NCBI RefSeq assembly: GCF_000025965.1
Contig: NC_006513.1
Span: forward strand, 248,001 to 312,000
Length of the DNA: 64,000 nt
From: Aromatoleum aromaticum EbN1
Lineage (GTDB): Bacteria > Pseudomonadota > Gammaproteobacteria > Burkholderiales > Rhodocyclaceae
Direction of reading: 5' to 3'
Below the pieces are notes generated by a model, which saw only the letters and a program-made list of their open reading frames with translations, was not told where the DNA came from and did no database searches. Both the position numbers and the translations under genes were made by a program. This document shows positions 1 to 8,932 of the stretch, piece by piece (position 1 is the stretch's first letter; every line of letters begins with the position of its first letter).

Positions 1-204
1 GAAGTGACGAGCTGGATCATGCGGCGGCTGACCAACTCCTTCGACGCCGTGGTCGTTCCCGCCGGCGGGGAGGTCGTGGTGCACATCGACACTGAGATCC
101 CGATCGACAAATCCCCCGAAGCCCGCCGGCTCGACTACGGGCGCCTGGACACCGGCTCCGCGCGACTTTCCCAACTCAGAGGCACCTACCATGGACTCGA
201 CTGA
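1..204 (+). CDS. conjugative element protein, TraB-like (PFL_4705/TIGR03752 type), C-terminal end only
   Basis: Only the last 67 codons are in the window; the reading frame is open from base 1 to the TGA at 202-204. The visible tail (VVVPAGGEVVVHIDTEIPI, then a RRLDY motif) resembles the end of the PFL_4705/TIGR03752 family, the TraB/VirB10-like periplasm-spanning scaffold of ICE-type type IV secretion systems. The family call rests on this short tail plus position: in such elements this gene directly precedes the lipoprotein and VirB4 genes, as here. Its 3' end overlaps the next start by 14 bases, so the two are probably translated together. Fairly sure of the family, since order and tail agree. 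Confidence 0.7.
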   Translation, partial: EVTSWIMRRLTNSFDAVVVPAGGEVVVHIDTEIPIDKSPEARRLDYGRLDTGSARLSQLRGTYHGLD

Positions 205-664
205 CCCGACCTGCCGAATCGTCTTGCCGCTCCTGGCTGCCATTACCGTCACAGCATGCAGCGTCGCCGGGCCGCGCTCCTCGCCCCTGCCCGCGGAGGG
301 GCCGACCATGGAGCAGATCTACCGGGATCGCACCGGCGAAGCCGACCGTAACCGCGCACGGGAAGCGCTGCCGCTGCGCCCGGCGGAGGAGATCCGCCCC
401 GGGCCCGTGCGCGAGTCGGCCCTGCAGCAGATCGAGCAGCGCTTCGCGCGGCTCGAGAACCCGGATCTCATCATGGTTGTCTTCCCGCACCTCGCCCACG
501 GCAAGTATCCGGTGCCCGCGTATGTGACCGCCTTCCCCATGTACGAGTCGGTGGAGTACCTGCTCCCCGGAGAGGGCGACGGCCCGCCCCGTCCAGAGAC
601 GCCCAGCGTGCCTTCGGCACTGGGCGGGAGCGAAACGACCGTCCGTGCCCCGGGCGGCAATTAG
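191..664 (+). CDS. conjugative transfer region lipoprotein (TIGR03751 family)
   Basis: A 157-residue protein beginning with a hydrophobic segment followed by the lipobox-like sequence ITVTACS, so an outer-membrane-anchored lipoprotein with the lipid on Cys23 is predicted. The conserved stretch NPDLIMVVFPHLA and the following YPVPAY/FPMYE segment are typical of the TIGR03751 lipoprotein of ICE type IV secretion systems, which is thought to act in the outer-membrane part of the transfer channel, as VirB7-like proteins do. The gene overlaps the upstream TraB-like gene and ends 13 bases before the VirB4 start. The last 30 residues (PRPETPSVPSALGGS) look disordered. Confidence 0.85.
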   Translation: MDSTDPTCRIVLPLLAAITVTACSVAGPRSSPLPAEGPTMEQIYRDRTGEADRNRAREALPLRPAEEIRPGPVRESALQQIEQRFARLENPDLIMVVFPHLAHGKYPVPAYVTAFPMYESVEYLLPGEGDGPPRPETPSVPSALGGSETTVRAPGGN

Positions 665-677
665 GGGGAGACGGCGC

Positions 678-3530
678 ATGTTCGGCTTCACCCGCATGCT
701 GGGCTTTGGCCCGAGCCACGACGATCCAACGAGCACGGGTGCGTCCCGGTCCGGCGAGCCCATCGTGCCCCGCCAGCCCTTCCGGATCCGCGACCGGCGC
801 CGCTTCGCGGCGCGTCCGCCCAGCATCACCGATCAGTTGCCCTGGGTGGACTACGAGCCGGAGACGAACACCTTCCTCTTGGAGGATGGTGTCTCCCGCG
901 CCCTCCTCTTCGAGCTCGAGCCCATTGCCACCGAGGCCAGCACCGACCAGTACCTGCAGGCGCGCTGCGTCGAGATCCAGTCAGCGCTGCAGGCGCTGCC
1001 GGAATACGACGAGGCGCCCTGGGTGGTGCAGTTCTTCTGCAACGACGACACGGATCTCTCCTGGCAGATCGAGCGCCTTCGGGATTACATCCTCTCGGTG
1101 CATGAGAAAGCCCCGGAACGCGCCCGCGCCATCCTGGAGAGCGACTTCACCCGGCATTTTTTCGGCGAGATGGCCGAACACTTGGCCCAGGTGTCGCGAC
1201 CGGAAGGGCTCTTCACCGACGAAGGCGTATCGGGCAACCGCTGGCGCGGCCAACTGCGGCGGGTGCGCTGCGCGATCTATCGCCGCTTTCCCGAGGGCTT
1301 TGACTTCTCGCGGGAAGTCCTCGACCCCGTCGAGAAGCTCCAGCAGACGGCCCGGGGCCTGATCGCCGGGCTCGGCCAGACGGGCGTCAAGGCCCGGCCC
1401 ATGAACGCCGCGGACTTCTACGCGTGGCTGCTGCCCTTTTTCAATCCCAAGCCGGACTTCGCGGCCACGGCCGGGGAGTTGCTGCGCCTGTGCACCTACC
1501 CCACCGAGGATGTGGCAGCGGAGGGGCTGGACCTCGCGGAACTCCTCTTCCTCTCCCCGCCGCGCTCGGATCACAAGGCCGGGCTGTGGTTCTTCGACGG
1601 GCGCCCGGTGCGCGCCCTGGCGCTCCAGTCCGTATCGAAGAGGCCGGAGATCGGTCATTTCACCGCGGAACGCGAGCACGCCGGCAAGCACTTCGCACGC
1701 TTCGAGCGGCTCCCCGACGGAACCATGCTCTCCGCGACCATGGTGATCTACCCGCAGGACACCATGCGCCGGCGGGTCGAGGGCATCAAGAGCGCTTCAC
1801 GCGCCAACACGATCGACGCGATCCACACCCATGACGAGGCCGTCCAGGTCCTCGACCACATGCGCGCCGACAAGCTCTACCCCTTGTACCTCGTGCTCTT
1901 CGTGCGAGGCGAGGACGTAAAGCAGCTGGGCCGCCAGGTGGCCGATCTCACCGCCGTGCTGCACACCTCGGGCCTCAAGCTGATCCAGCCCACCGACGAG
2001 TTGCAGGGCTGCGACGTCTTTCTGCGCGCGCTCCCGATGTGCTTCGACCCTGCCTATGACGGGAAGCAGCTCCGCCGCAGCCGGTTGATCTTCGCCTCCC
2101 AGATCGCCGCCTTGCTGCCCCTCTACGGCCGTGCCCGCGGGACCGGGCATCCGGGCTTCTGGCTGTGGAACCGGGGCGGTGAGCCCTTCCTCTTTGATCC
2201 GCTGAACCCCCGCGATCGCAACAAGAATGCCCACTTGCTCACGCTGGGCCCGACGGGAGCCGGCAAGTCGGCCACCCTCTGCTACCTCGCGATGCTGGTG
2301 ATGGCCATCTACCGCCCGCGGCTTTTCATCGTCGATGCGGGAAATTCCTTCGGCTTGCTGGGCGAGCACCTGCGCGCCCACGGCCTCACTGTCCATCGGG
2401 TGGAGCTCACCCCCGACGCGGACCTGTCGCTGCCGCCCTTCGTCATGGCGCCTCGGCTCTTCGAACAGGAGGAAGAGAAGGCGCTGGCGCGCGCCATGGA
2501 ATCGCCCGAGCTCGAAGCGCTTCCATCTGACAACTCGGAGCCACCACGGAAGGTGAAGGATGACGACGATGAAGAAGGCGCCGATCCCGGCAAACGGGAT
2601 GTCCTGGGCGAAATGATCATCGCGGCCACCCTGATGATCACCGGAGGCGAGGAAGGCGAGATGCGCAAGATGAGCCGTGCCGACCGCTACCTGATCGCGC
2701 GCGCCATCCTGACCGCGGCGCACCGTGCACGCGATGAGGGAAAGCCCCATCCACGGGCCCAGGACGTGGCCCAGACGCTCATGGCCATGCGCAACGACGA
2801 GAGCCTCGGGCTCGCCCGCCGCGATCGCGCCGAGGAGATGGGCCAGGCGATGATGGTCTTCTGCGACGGTCTGCGCGGGCGTCTCTTCGACCGCTATGGC
2901 ATGAATTGGCCGGACGTCGACGTGACCATCGTCGAGATGGGCACCCTGGCCCACGAGGGCTACGAGGACGCCCTTGCCGTCGCCTACACCTCGCTCGTGA
3001 ACCACGTCCAGGCCCTGGCGGAAGCCACCCAGCACGACCATCGACCCATCGTGAATCTGACCGACGAGGGCCACATCGTGACGATCAACGAGCTCCTCAA
3101 CGTCTATGTCGTCAAGATCACGAAGATGTGGCGCAAGCTCGGCGCGTGGTTCTGGCTGGGAACGCAGAACATGAAGGACTTTCCGGAGAGCGCCTCACGC
3201 ATGTTGAACATGTGCGAGCACTGGATGCTGCTCACGATGGACCGGGACGAGATCGAGCAGGTCGGCCGCTTCCGCACCCTCACCGCTGAACAGCGCGCCC
3301 TGATGGAATCGGCGCGCAAGGAGCCGCCGAAGTACACCGAGGGCGTCATCCTGAATCCGAAGATGCAGGCCCTCTTCCGCAACGTTCCGCCGCCCCTCGC
3401 CATCGCGCTGGCAATGACGGAGAAGCACGAGAAGGCGCAGCGACAGGACATCATGACCGCCACCGGGTGCACGGAGCTCGAGGCAGCCTATGCGATCGCC
3501 CGCGAGCTTGCGGCAAAGAGGGCCGCGTGA
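678..3530 (+). CDS. traC: conjugative transfer ATPase, TraC/VirB4 family (TIGR03744)
   Basis: The 950-residue energy-providing ATPase of the conjugation channel. A Walker A motif GPTGAGKS lies at about residues 524-531, and the Walker B segment IVNLTDEGH (Asp796, Glu797) fits VirB4/TraC ATPases. An acidic, probably disordered insert (KVKDDDDEEG) lies between about residues 625 and 645. I chose ATG 678 rather than the GTG at 645 because GGGGGAG (664-670) sits seven bases upstream of 678. The TGA overlaps the next ATG (TGATG at 3528-3532). The length is normal for the PFL_4706/TIGR03744 family. It hydrolyses ATP at the inner membrane to drive pilus assembly and substrate transfer. Confidence 0.95.
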   Translation: MFGFTRMLGFGPSHDDPTSTGASRSGEPIVPRQPFRIRDRRRFAARPPSITDQLPWVDYEPETNTFLLEDGVSRALLFELEPIATEASTDQYLQARCVEIQSALQALPEYDEAPWVVQFFCNDDTDLSWQIERLRDYILSVHEKAPERARAILESDFTRHFFGEMAEHLAQVSRPEGLFTDEGVSGNRWRGQLRRVRCAIYRRFPEGFDFSREVLDPVEKLQQTARGLIAGLGQTGVKARPMNAADFYAWLLPFFNPKPDFAATAGELLRLCTYPTEDVAAEGLDLAELLFLSPPRSDHKAGLWFFDGRPVRALALQSVSKRPEIGHFTAEREHAGKHFARFERLPDGTMLSATMVIYPQDTMRRRVEGIKSASRANTIDAIHTHDEAVQVLDHMRADKLYPLYLVLFVRGEDVKQLGRQVADLTAVLHTSGLKLIQPTDELQGCDVFLRALPMCFDPAYDGKQLRRSRLIFASQIAALLPLYGRARGTGHPGFWLWNRGGEPFLFDPLNPRDRNKNAHLLTLGPTGAGKSATLCYLAMLVMAIYRPRLFIVDAGNSFGLLGEHLRAHGLTVHRVELTPDADLSLPPFVMAPRLFEQEEEKALARAMESPELEALPSDNSEPPRKVKDDDDEEGADPGKRDVLGEMIIAATLMITGGEEGEMRKMSRADRYLIARAILTAAHRARDEGKPHPRAQDVAQTLMAMRNDESLGLARRDRAEEMGQAMMVFCDGLRGRLFDRYGMNWPDVDVTIVEMGTLAHEGYEDALAVAYTSLVNHVQALAEATQHDHRPIVNLTDEGHIVTINELLNVYVVKITKMWRKLGAWFWLGTQNMKDFPESASRMLNMCEHWMLLTMDRDEIEQVGRFRTLTAEQRALMESARKEPPKYTEGVILNPKMQALFRNVPPPLAIALAMTEKHEKAQRQDIMTATGCTELEAAYAIARELAAKRAA

Positions 3531-4057
3531 TGGACATCCTTCCTCACACGTGCAGCGAGTTTCCCTTTGCGGTCCGGCTCGACCGCGTGGTGGCCGAGGC
3601 CCGGCCGCATCACCGGTTGCTCTTCCTGGAGCATCTCCCGGACGACACGTTCATGCCCTGGGCTCGCGCGCGGGCGCTCGCCGAGCCCGAGAATGTGGCC
3701 CACCTCCATTTCTATGCCGATGGCCGAGGCCTCGTTACGGGCGTCGTCGCCGGCTATGACGTGGAAGGCGACGGCCTGGACGACGCCCTGCGTACGGTCC
3801 TCACCGGCCGCACCCTCGTCCTCGTCGCCGGCGCCGATACCGCGTTCAGGCGGCTCGGCGCGCCGTTCCTCGCGTGGCTCGACTGGGCCGCAGCCCATCT
3901 CCCCCTGACCGTTGCCTGCACCGGCCACGCCGGGCGCTTCCTCCCGGGGCTGCGCCAACACGCTGTGGTCGTCTCTCAGTTCTCCGACGCCCCGGTCGGC
4001 GACACGAGTGCCGGCCGCGCCGGCAATGCCGTCCAAACACCCCGCCAGGACTCGTAA
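3530..4057 (+). CDS. conserved ICE protein of unknown function downstream of traC
   Basis: A 175-residue cytoplasmic-looking protein with no signal peptide and no clear membrane helix. Its ATG overlaps the traC stop codon, and its TAA is two bases before the next start, so it is firmly inside the transfer operon. A hydrophobic core stretch (RTLVLVAGADTAFRRLGAPF) hints at a small alpha/beta fold. I recognise no catalytic motif. The C-terminal 25 residues are polar and low in complexity. A gene at this position is common in related elements, but I cannot assign a role beyond association with conjugative transfer. Confidence 0.75.
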   Translation: MDILPHTCSEFPFAVRLDRVVAEARPHHRLLFLEHLPDDTFMPWARARALAEPENVAHLHFYADGRGLVTGVVAGYDVEGDGLDDALRTVLTGRTLVLVAGADTAFRRLGAPFLAWLDWAAAHLPLTVACTGHAGRFLPGLRQHAVVVSQFSDAPVGDTSAGRAGNAVQTPRQDS

Positions 4058-4059
4058 CC

Positions 4060-5376
4060 ATGCGCGCCACGTCCCTCGCCCTACTCCTCGCTTTCGGCGC
4101 GGCGACCACGTCCGCGGAAGCCGTGGAGATCCCGAGCTCGGGATCCAGCCTCTATTACCGTCTCGGCGGCGGCGACCCCGCGTCACGGGCGCCGAACCCC
4201 TCCGGGGTGCCGTACAAGCTGGGGCTCTCCGGCGTGGCAAGGATGCACTACGCCTGCGGTGCGTACGACTTCGAGGTGTCGTTCCAGAACCTCATGAACC
4301 AGTTCGCCCACCTCGGCACCCAGGTGACCCATGCGGTCCAGGCCGGCATCGCCGCCCTGCCGCTGTATCTGTTCCAGCGCGCCTCACCCGGGCTGTACGA
4401 GCTGTTCCAGACCTACGCAAAGAAGGCCGAGGTGGCCATCCAGATCGCCACCAAGACCTGCGAGGAAATGGAGGCCCAGGTCAAGGCCGGAGAGGATCCC
4501 TATGAAGATTTCATCCGCGTGGCGCGCGGCGAGGCTTGGAAGAAAGAGGCCGCCGGCGGGAAGGATGTGGTGCAGGCGAAGGAGAACGTGGGGGCAAAGA
4601 ACGGAAACGATGGTGTGACCTGGGTGGGTGGCGTGAAAGCGGGCGGCGTTGGTCAGAAGGCGATCAAGATCGTCTACGACACAGTTTTCGGCGGGTTCAA
4701 CGTCACCATGGGCCAACCGCCGACTGCATCGGCCCCGGCCTATTCAGCAGTAAAGCTGACTGAAACTTTCTCAACCCCGGACGTGGCGGCCACCTATGCA
4801 ACCGATGTGCTCGGCGATCTTGAGATCTTTACCTGTACCGATGACTCGTGCCCTCCGCATCAGTCGAAGATGGGTCTCGGCCTCGTTCAGAAGTTCGAAC
4901 TCGAGATTCCGGATGCTCAATCGGAAGTTGAGATCTTGCTCGCCACGCAGGTGCCACGAGGAAACGACCTGAAGGCCGCGTCGGCCCCCGGTCTTCTAAT
5001 CACCCGCGAGGTGATCGACGCGATTCGAGAATTGCCTTCCATCGAACGCCACATTGCTAAGGAACGCTTGGCCCAAGACGTCGCCTTGGCACGAACGGTC
5101 GACAAGGCCTTGACGATCCGCAATTTACTTCTTACCGGCCGCATGATGCCCGAGGTCTATAAGACCGCGAACCAGCAGCTCGAAGCGAAGCTCGCCGAAC
5201 TGAACCGCCATATCGACGACGTGCTGTACGAGTCCAACGTCCGCAAGCGGGTCATCTCGGAGACCGCCGGAACGCTGCTCGACAGCTACCACGCGTTGCG
5301 CGCGGCATCGGCCGCAAACTCGGTTCAGCAGCCCGTCGACAAGCGTCCCCTCATCGACGGCCGGGTGAAGAAGTGA
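4060..5376 (+). CDS. integrating conjugative element protein, PFL_4711 family (TIGR03755)
   Basis: A 438-residue exported protein. The N-terminus (MRATSLALLLAFGAATTSAEA) is a signal peptide, probably cut after the AEA. The following SSLYYRLGGGDPASRAPN segment is the hallmark of the PFL_4711/TIGR03755 family, a periplasmic component of ICE transfer apparatuses that is comparable in position to TraH of F-type systems. The C-terminal third is strongly helical (residues about 330-420) with coiled-coil character. ATG 4060 is two bases after the previous stop, and the gene overlaps the following GTG start (GTGA). In many related elements this gene follows PFL_4710; here the two are about 3.5 kb apart, so the operon is rearranged. 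Confidence 0.85.
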   Translation: MRATSLALLLAFGAATTSAEAVEIPSSGSSLYYRLGGGDPASRAPNPSGVPYKLGLSGVARMHYACGAYDFEVSFQNLMNQFAHLGTQVTHAVQAGIAALPLYLFQRASPGLYELFQTYAKKAEVAIQIATKTCEEMEAQVKAGEDPYEDFIRVARGEAWKKEAAGGKDVVQAKENVGAKNGNDGVTWVGGVKAGGVGQKAIKIVYDTVFGGFNVTMGQPPTASAPAYSAVKLTETFSTPDVAATYATDVLGDLEIFTCTDDSCPPHQSKMGLGLVQKFELEIPDAQSEVEILLATQVPRGNDLKAASAPGLLITREVIDAIRELPSIERHIAKERLAQDVALARTVDKALTIRNLLLTGRMMPEVYKTANQQLEAKLAELNRHIDDVLYESNVRKRVISETAGTLLDSYHALRAASAANSVQQPVDKRPLIDGRVKK

Positions 5377-5741
5377 CCGTTCATCCGCTGCACCCATCGG
5401 CCCGGCGCCCGCGGCGTTTCCTTCGGACGGCCGTGATTACCGCCCTCGTCGTCCTGTCGCTGATTGTCTGCATGGTGCTCGCTCTCGTCCTTTTCGGACA
5501 GCAGGATGCCTTGTTGGCAGCGCATCACCGGATCCGGGCAGCCACGCCGTGGCTGGCGCTGTTCCAGTTGGCGGCAATCGCCGCCCTGTGGCTTGCCTGG
5601 CCATGGCTGGTGGACCGGCTTCGTACGCGCTGGCCGGAGGACGCCCGTGCCGCTTTGCTCGCCGCCCGCCACCGCATCTGCATCGGGCTCCTGCTAGTCG
5701 AACTCGTGGTCGTGCTCGGCCTCCCCTTCAACCTTCTCTGA
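5373..5741 (+). CDS. small three-helix membrane protein of the transfer operon
   Basis: A 122-residue protein starting with GTG at 5373, which overlaps the upstream TGA (GTGA), so translation is coupled. Three hydrophobic segments are visible at about residues 20-42, 62-78 and 103-120, separated by arginine-rich loops, giving an inner-membrane protein. It lies directly before the TraG-N gene. Small hydrophobic proteins are frequent at this place in PFL-type elements, but I cannot match this one to a named family. Confidence 0.75.
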   Translation: MTVHPLHPSARRPRRFLRTAVITALVVLSLIVCMVLALVLFGQQDALLAAHHRIRAATPWLALFQLAAIAALWLAWPWLVDRLRTRWPEDARAALLAARHRICIGLLLVELVVVLGLPFNLL

Positions 5742-5758
5742 CGAGGAGTACTCAAGCG

Positions 5759-7372
5759 ATGGGCGTCGACAGCTACCTCGAGCTCTTCACCACGATGTAC
5801 GGCTGGGCCTTCGCCGGTGTGATCCGCGACATCCTGGTGGAGACGGGCCTCATCTTCCTGCCGTTCCTCATCGTGCTCATCGACACCTGGCTCCACGCGC
5901 ACCAGATGAACGTCGGCGAAGGGGCGGATGCGGCGTGGATGGTCCGGAAGATGGAGGTGGAGTTCTGGAGCGCCGTCTTCGTGCTCGCCTTCTGTTTCAC
6001 CCCGGTCGGGACCAGCCTTCAGAACGTCAATCTCTACTACACTCCGCCTGCCACAGCGGTGAGCACGGCGCCCTTGAAAGCCACCGGATCAGTCTCGGAC
6101 AGCACCTTCGACGAGGCTTTCGAAGGGGTGCCGCAGCAGATCGCCTTGCCTCCGTGGTGGTTCACGGTGATGAGCCTGTCTGCGGGGTTCAACGATGCCG
6201 TGCGCGGCGGCATCTCGGGCGGTCTGAGCGGCTTGCGGCAAGTGGAGGAGCTGGCAAGAACCGCCGCGGTTGAGGATCCTGCACTGCGCGCCGAGACGCA
6301 GCGCTTCTACAACGAGTGCTACCTGCCCGCACGCTCCCGGTATCTCCCCAACGAGCTCTCGCCAGCGGCAGAAACAGCTCTGGCCGCCTACGGTGCAGCC
6401 GATCCGGACTGGATCGGCAGCCACGTGCTCCAGGCCGATCCCAAGCTGTACCCGGCGTTGCACGCCCGGTCCGGCGTGGCCGGTTTTCCCCTGGACATCG
6501 GCGATGGCGACGCCGACCTGGACGAGAACACGGTGGTCCCGGACCACGGACGGCCGACGTGCCTCGAATGGTGGCAGGACGGCACCAACGGACTGCGCGC
6601 CCGGCTTGCCCAAAGCATCGGAATGGTTGGCGCACTGGACGATACCCTGCCCCAGCAAGTCGCAGCCCTTTTCAGCTCCGTATCGGCCGAAGTCCGGCAG
6701 GACGGCCTCGCCCGCCTCGCCATGGGTCGCTCGGGCCCCGTGATCGCACCGGAAACCATGCTTCCCGACAGCCGGCCCTGGTATCAGGCACTGATGAGCG
6801 CCGTGCCCGACGTCGCCGGCATGGCAGGGATGGTGAACAAGGCAATCCACACCCAGGCGTCCCGCTTCCCGATCATCCAGTTCGCCACCATGGCCCAGCC
6901 CCTCATCCTGATGGCGATCTACATGTTCCTGCCGCTGATCCTCGTCTTCGGGCGCTACAGCCTGTCGATCATGTTCCTTGGCGCGCTGGCGATCTTCACA
7001 GTCAAGATGTGGGCCGTCATGTGGTTCATCGCCGCCTGGCTCGACGAGCATTTGTGGGTGGCCATGTACCCCTCCGCCGAGACGTTGTTCCACAACATCC
7101 TGCACCTCGAGTTCGATGCCGCCCTCAAGCGCAGCACGCTCAATACCTTGCTGATCGGTCTGTATGTGGGTCTTCCTTTGGTATGGAGCGGAATGATGGC
7201 TTGGGCCAGCCTTCACGTCGTGCACGGAATTGATTCGATGAAAACCAGTGCCATCAACGCTGGCATGGCCGCCGGACAGACAGGCACGTTCGCTCTGTCA
7301 GGCCGCCTAGGCCAATTTGGCCGAGCACTCAGCGCCGCTCGGCAGGCGCAACAGTGGGGACCACTACGATGA
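5759..7372 (+). CDS. conjugal transfer protein with TraG N-terminal domain (mating-pair stabilisation channel protein)
   Basis: A 537-residue polytopic membrane protein. ATG 5759 is preceded by GAGGAG (5743-5748). Hydrophobic segments lie at about residues 25-45 and 72-90 and in a cluster between 380 and 500, with a long soluble loop between. This is the layout of TraG N-terminal-domain proteins (PF07916), which act in pilus assembly and mating-pair stabilisation. The membrane-cluster sequence (PLILVFGRYSLSIMFLGALA) and the closing GTFALSGRLGQFGRALSAAR are typical. It is the usual late gene of this type of transfer operon. Confidence 0.88.
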   Translation: MGVDSYLELFTTMYGWAFAGVIRDILVETGLIFLPFLIVLIDTWLHAHQMNVGEGADAAWMVRKMEVEFWSAVFVLAFCFTPVGTSLQNVNLYYTPPATAVSTAPLKATGSVSDSTFDEAFEGVPQQIALPPWWFTVMSLSAGFNDAVRGGISGGLSGLRQVEELARTAAVEDPALRAETQRFYNECYLPARSRYLPNELSPAAETALAAYGAADPDWIGSHVLQADPKLYPALHARSGVAGFPLDIGDGDADLDENTVVPDHGRPTCLEWWQDGTNGLRARLAQSIGMVGALDDTLPQQVAALFSSVSAEVRQDGLARLAMGRSGPVIAPETMLPDSRPWYQALMSAVPDVAGMAGMVNKAIHTQASRFPIIQFATMAQPLILMAIYMFLPLILVFGRYSLSIMFLGALAIFTVKMWAVMWFIAAWLDEHLWVAMYPSAETLFHNILHLEFDAALKRSTLNTLLIGLYVGLPLVWSGMMAWASLHVVHGIDSMKTSAINAGMAAGQTGTFALSGRLGQFGRALSAARQAQQWGPLR

Positions 7373-7380
7373 TCACATGG

Positions 7381-7683
7381 TCAGTAATGGAGGATTGGAG
7401 CCCCAGAATACGCTCCGACCCGCTGCCCGTCGCGGCCCACGGCGATGGGCTCGCGCCCGTGCTCTGTGTACCCGGCATTACTGAAATCCCCGTTCTCGGC
7501 CGCACCGGCCCCGGAGTCGAACGGCGCAATGTCATTCCGCCCGAATACGCCAGCACCGCGTTCGCTGCGCTTCATTTCATCACGCTCGGTCACCAAGAAG
7601 AAATCCAGCAGTCTCGCCGCCGCCCCCAGGAGCACGGCGACGCCGACGAGCGCCGCGCGGCCAACACTCGCCAAGGTCTTCAT
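7381..7683 (-). CDS. small membrane protein on the opposite strand inside the transfer operon
   Basis: A 100-residue protein read against the operon. The ATG at 7683-7681 is preceded on the minus strand by AGGAGA with six bases of spacing, a good ribosome site. The N-terminus (KTLASVGRAALVGVAVLLGAA) is a signal anchor or membrane helix followed by a polar domain. It converges on the TraG-N gene (stops 8 bases apart) and diverges from the DsbC-like gene 26 bases away. A small gene convergent with traG is common in these elements (often DUF3742), but I do not see a convincing DUF3742 signature here. An overlapping plus-strand frame (7354-7698) looks less like a protein. Confidence 0.6.
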   Translation of the reverse strand: MKTLASVGRAALVGVAVLLGAAARLLDFFLVTERDEMKRSERGAGVFGRNDIAPFDSGAGAAENGDFSNAGYTEHGREPIAVGRDGQRVGAYSGAPILHY

Positions 7684-7709
7684 GCGTGTCTCCTGTGAGG
7701 ATTGATTTA

Positions 7710-8516
7710 ATGACAGTTACCCATTCTCAAACATACGCCACCCTCCCCTGGGCGGCCACTGCCAATCTGTGCCGCGCTGTAAGCGCCCTCGCTCTGGCTG
7801 CCGGCGCCTGCCTCGCCTTCGGCACCGAGTCACGAGCAGACGTGCATCTCGAAGCGATCAAGGCGGCGATTTCCCGTCATTCGAACGGCAACGTGCAGGT
7901 GGACGCGGTCGCGGCGACCCCCGTCCCGGGCATCTTCGAAGTCACCAACGGCCGGGAGGTCTTCTACGCCGATTCGACCGGTCGCTACGCCTTCGTGGAC
8001 GGTCGGCTCGTCGACATCGCGGAGAAGCGGGACCTTACCCAGGCCCGCCTCGAGCAGCTTGCTGCGATTCCCTTCGACGAGTTGCCCATCGACCTGGCAA
8101 TCAAGACGGTCCGCGGGAACGGCGCCCGCAAGCTGGCGGTGTTCGAGGATCCCGCCTGCCCGGTCTGCCGTTCCATGCAGGATACTCTGGCCGCTCTCGA
8201 CAACGTCACGATCTACACTTTCGCCTATCCGGTGGTCTCGCCCGAGTCGATCCCGGCCGCGGTTTCGGCCTGGTGCGAGCCGGGCGACCAGCGGGACCGG
8301 CAGTGGCAGACCTATATGGACGGCGCTCCGCCTCCCCAGGCGATCGCGCCGCAGTGCGAGCCGGCCATGCAGCAGGTGGGCCGCATCGTGGAGTTCGGCC
8401 GTACCCGGGAGATCCGGAGCACGCCGACGCTCGTCTTGGGCGACGGGCGGCGAATCGTGGGCGCGATGCCGCGCGAAGAGCTCGATGCGGCGCTGACGCG
8501 AGCGGCTGCGCGATGA
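7710..8516 (+). CDS. DsbC-like thiol:disulfide oxidoreductase of the transfer operon
   Basis: A 268-residue periplasmic protein. A signal peptide ends near the alanine-rich LAFGTESRADVH segment. The DsbC/DsbG N-terminal dimerisation region follows (IFEVTNGREVFYADSTGRYA), then a thioredoxin-fold domain with the active site CPVC at about residues 150-153 and a cis-proline loop (STPTLVLGDGRR). It should isomerise or reduce disulfides in cysteine-containing transfer proteins such as the PFL_4710 product encoded just downstream. ATG 7710 follows GTGAGG at 7695-7700; an upstream in-frame GTG at 7686 is less likely. The stop overlaps the next ATG (ATGA). Confidence 0.9.
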   Translation: MTVTHSQTYATLPWAATANLCRAVSALALAAGACLAFGTESRADVHLEAIKAAISRHSNGNVQVDAVAATPVPGIFEVTNGREVFYADSTGRYAFVDGRLVDIAEKRDLTQARLEQLAAIPFDELPIDLAIKTVRGNGARKLAVFEDPACPVCRSMQDTLAALDNVTIYTFAYPVVSPESIPAAVSAWCEPGDQRDRQWQTYMDGAPPPQAIAPQCEPAMQQVGRIVEFGRTREIRSTPTLVLGDGRRIVGAMPREELDAALTRAAAR

Positions 8517-8932
8517 GTAGCCTGCACACGCGGCTTGTGACCGCCCTGGTGGCCTCTATCTGGGCAGTTCCACCCGTCGGCGCGCAGGAACAGGTGGAGA
8601 TCTTCCTGCTCGCCACCCACGAGGTTCGGGGCGCCCAGGGGGCGAAGGTGTTCCATGTGGACGCGGTCGAGCACCTTGCCGCGTCGCTGTCGGCTGGTCT
8701 GCCAGCGGATCCGACCCAGGCCGCAGCCCTTGCGCGCCGACGTTTCGATGCCTTGAGCCAAGCCGAACGGCAGGGCGCCGGTGCGGGCGCGCAAGCCCTG
8801 GCGCTCGCCGCCCAGTACGGGCTGACGAAAGTGCCCGCGATCGTCTTCGATCGACGGGCCGTGGTCTACGGTGTCCTCGATGTCGAGGAGGCCCGGGCGC
8901 TTTACCATGCGTGGCGGGCGCGGGGCGGATGA
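8513..8932 (+). CDS. integrating conjugative element protein, PFL_4709 family (TIGR03757, TrbC-like)
   Basis: A 139-residue exported protein with an N-terminal signal peptide (cut near PVGAQE). The mature part follows the PFL_4709/TIGR03757 pattern: a strand VEIFLLATHEV, a helix VEHLAASLSAGLPADPTQA, and the C-terminal motif KVPAIVFDRRAVVYGVLDVE, a thioredoxin-like fold related to TrbC/TraW-type periplasmic factors. The start ATG overlaps the DsbC-like stop, and the stop overlaps the next start (ATGA). In known elements PFL_4709 precedes PFL_4710, exactly as here, so family and position agree. Confidence 0.85.
   Translation: MSSLHTRLVTALVASIWAVPPVGAQEQVEIFLLATHEVRGAQGAKVFHVDAVEHLAASLSAGLPADPTQAAALARRRFDALSQAERQGAGAGAQALALAAQYGLTKVPAIVFDRRAVVYGVLDVEEARALYHAWRARGG

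Noticed and set aside
1797-3074. A 425-codon minus-strand frame opposite traC
   Set aside because: Antisense shadow of the VirB4-type gene, no start signal.
6089-7225. A 378-codon minus-strand frame opposite the TraG-N gene
   Set aside because: His/Gly/Asp-rich shadow composition and no ribosome site.
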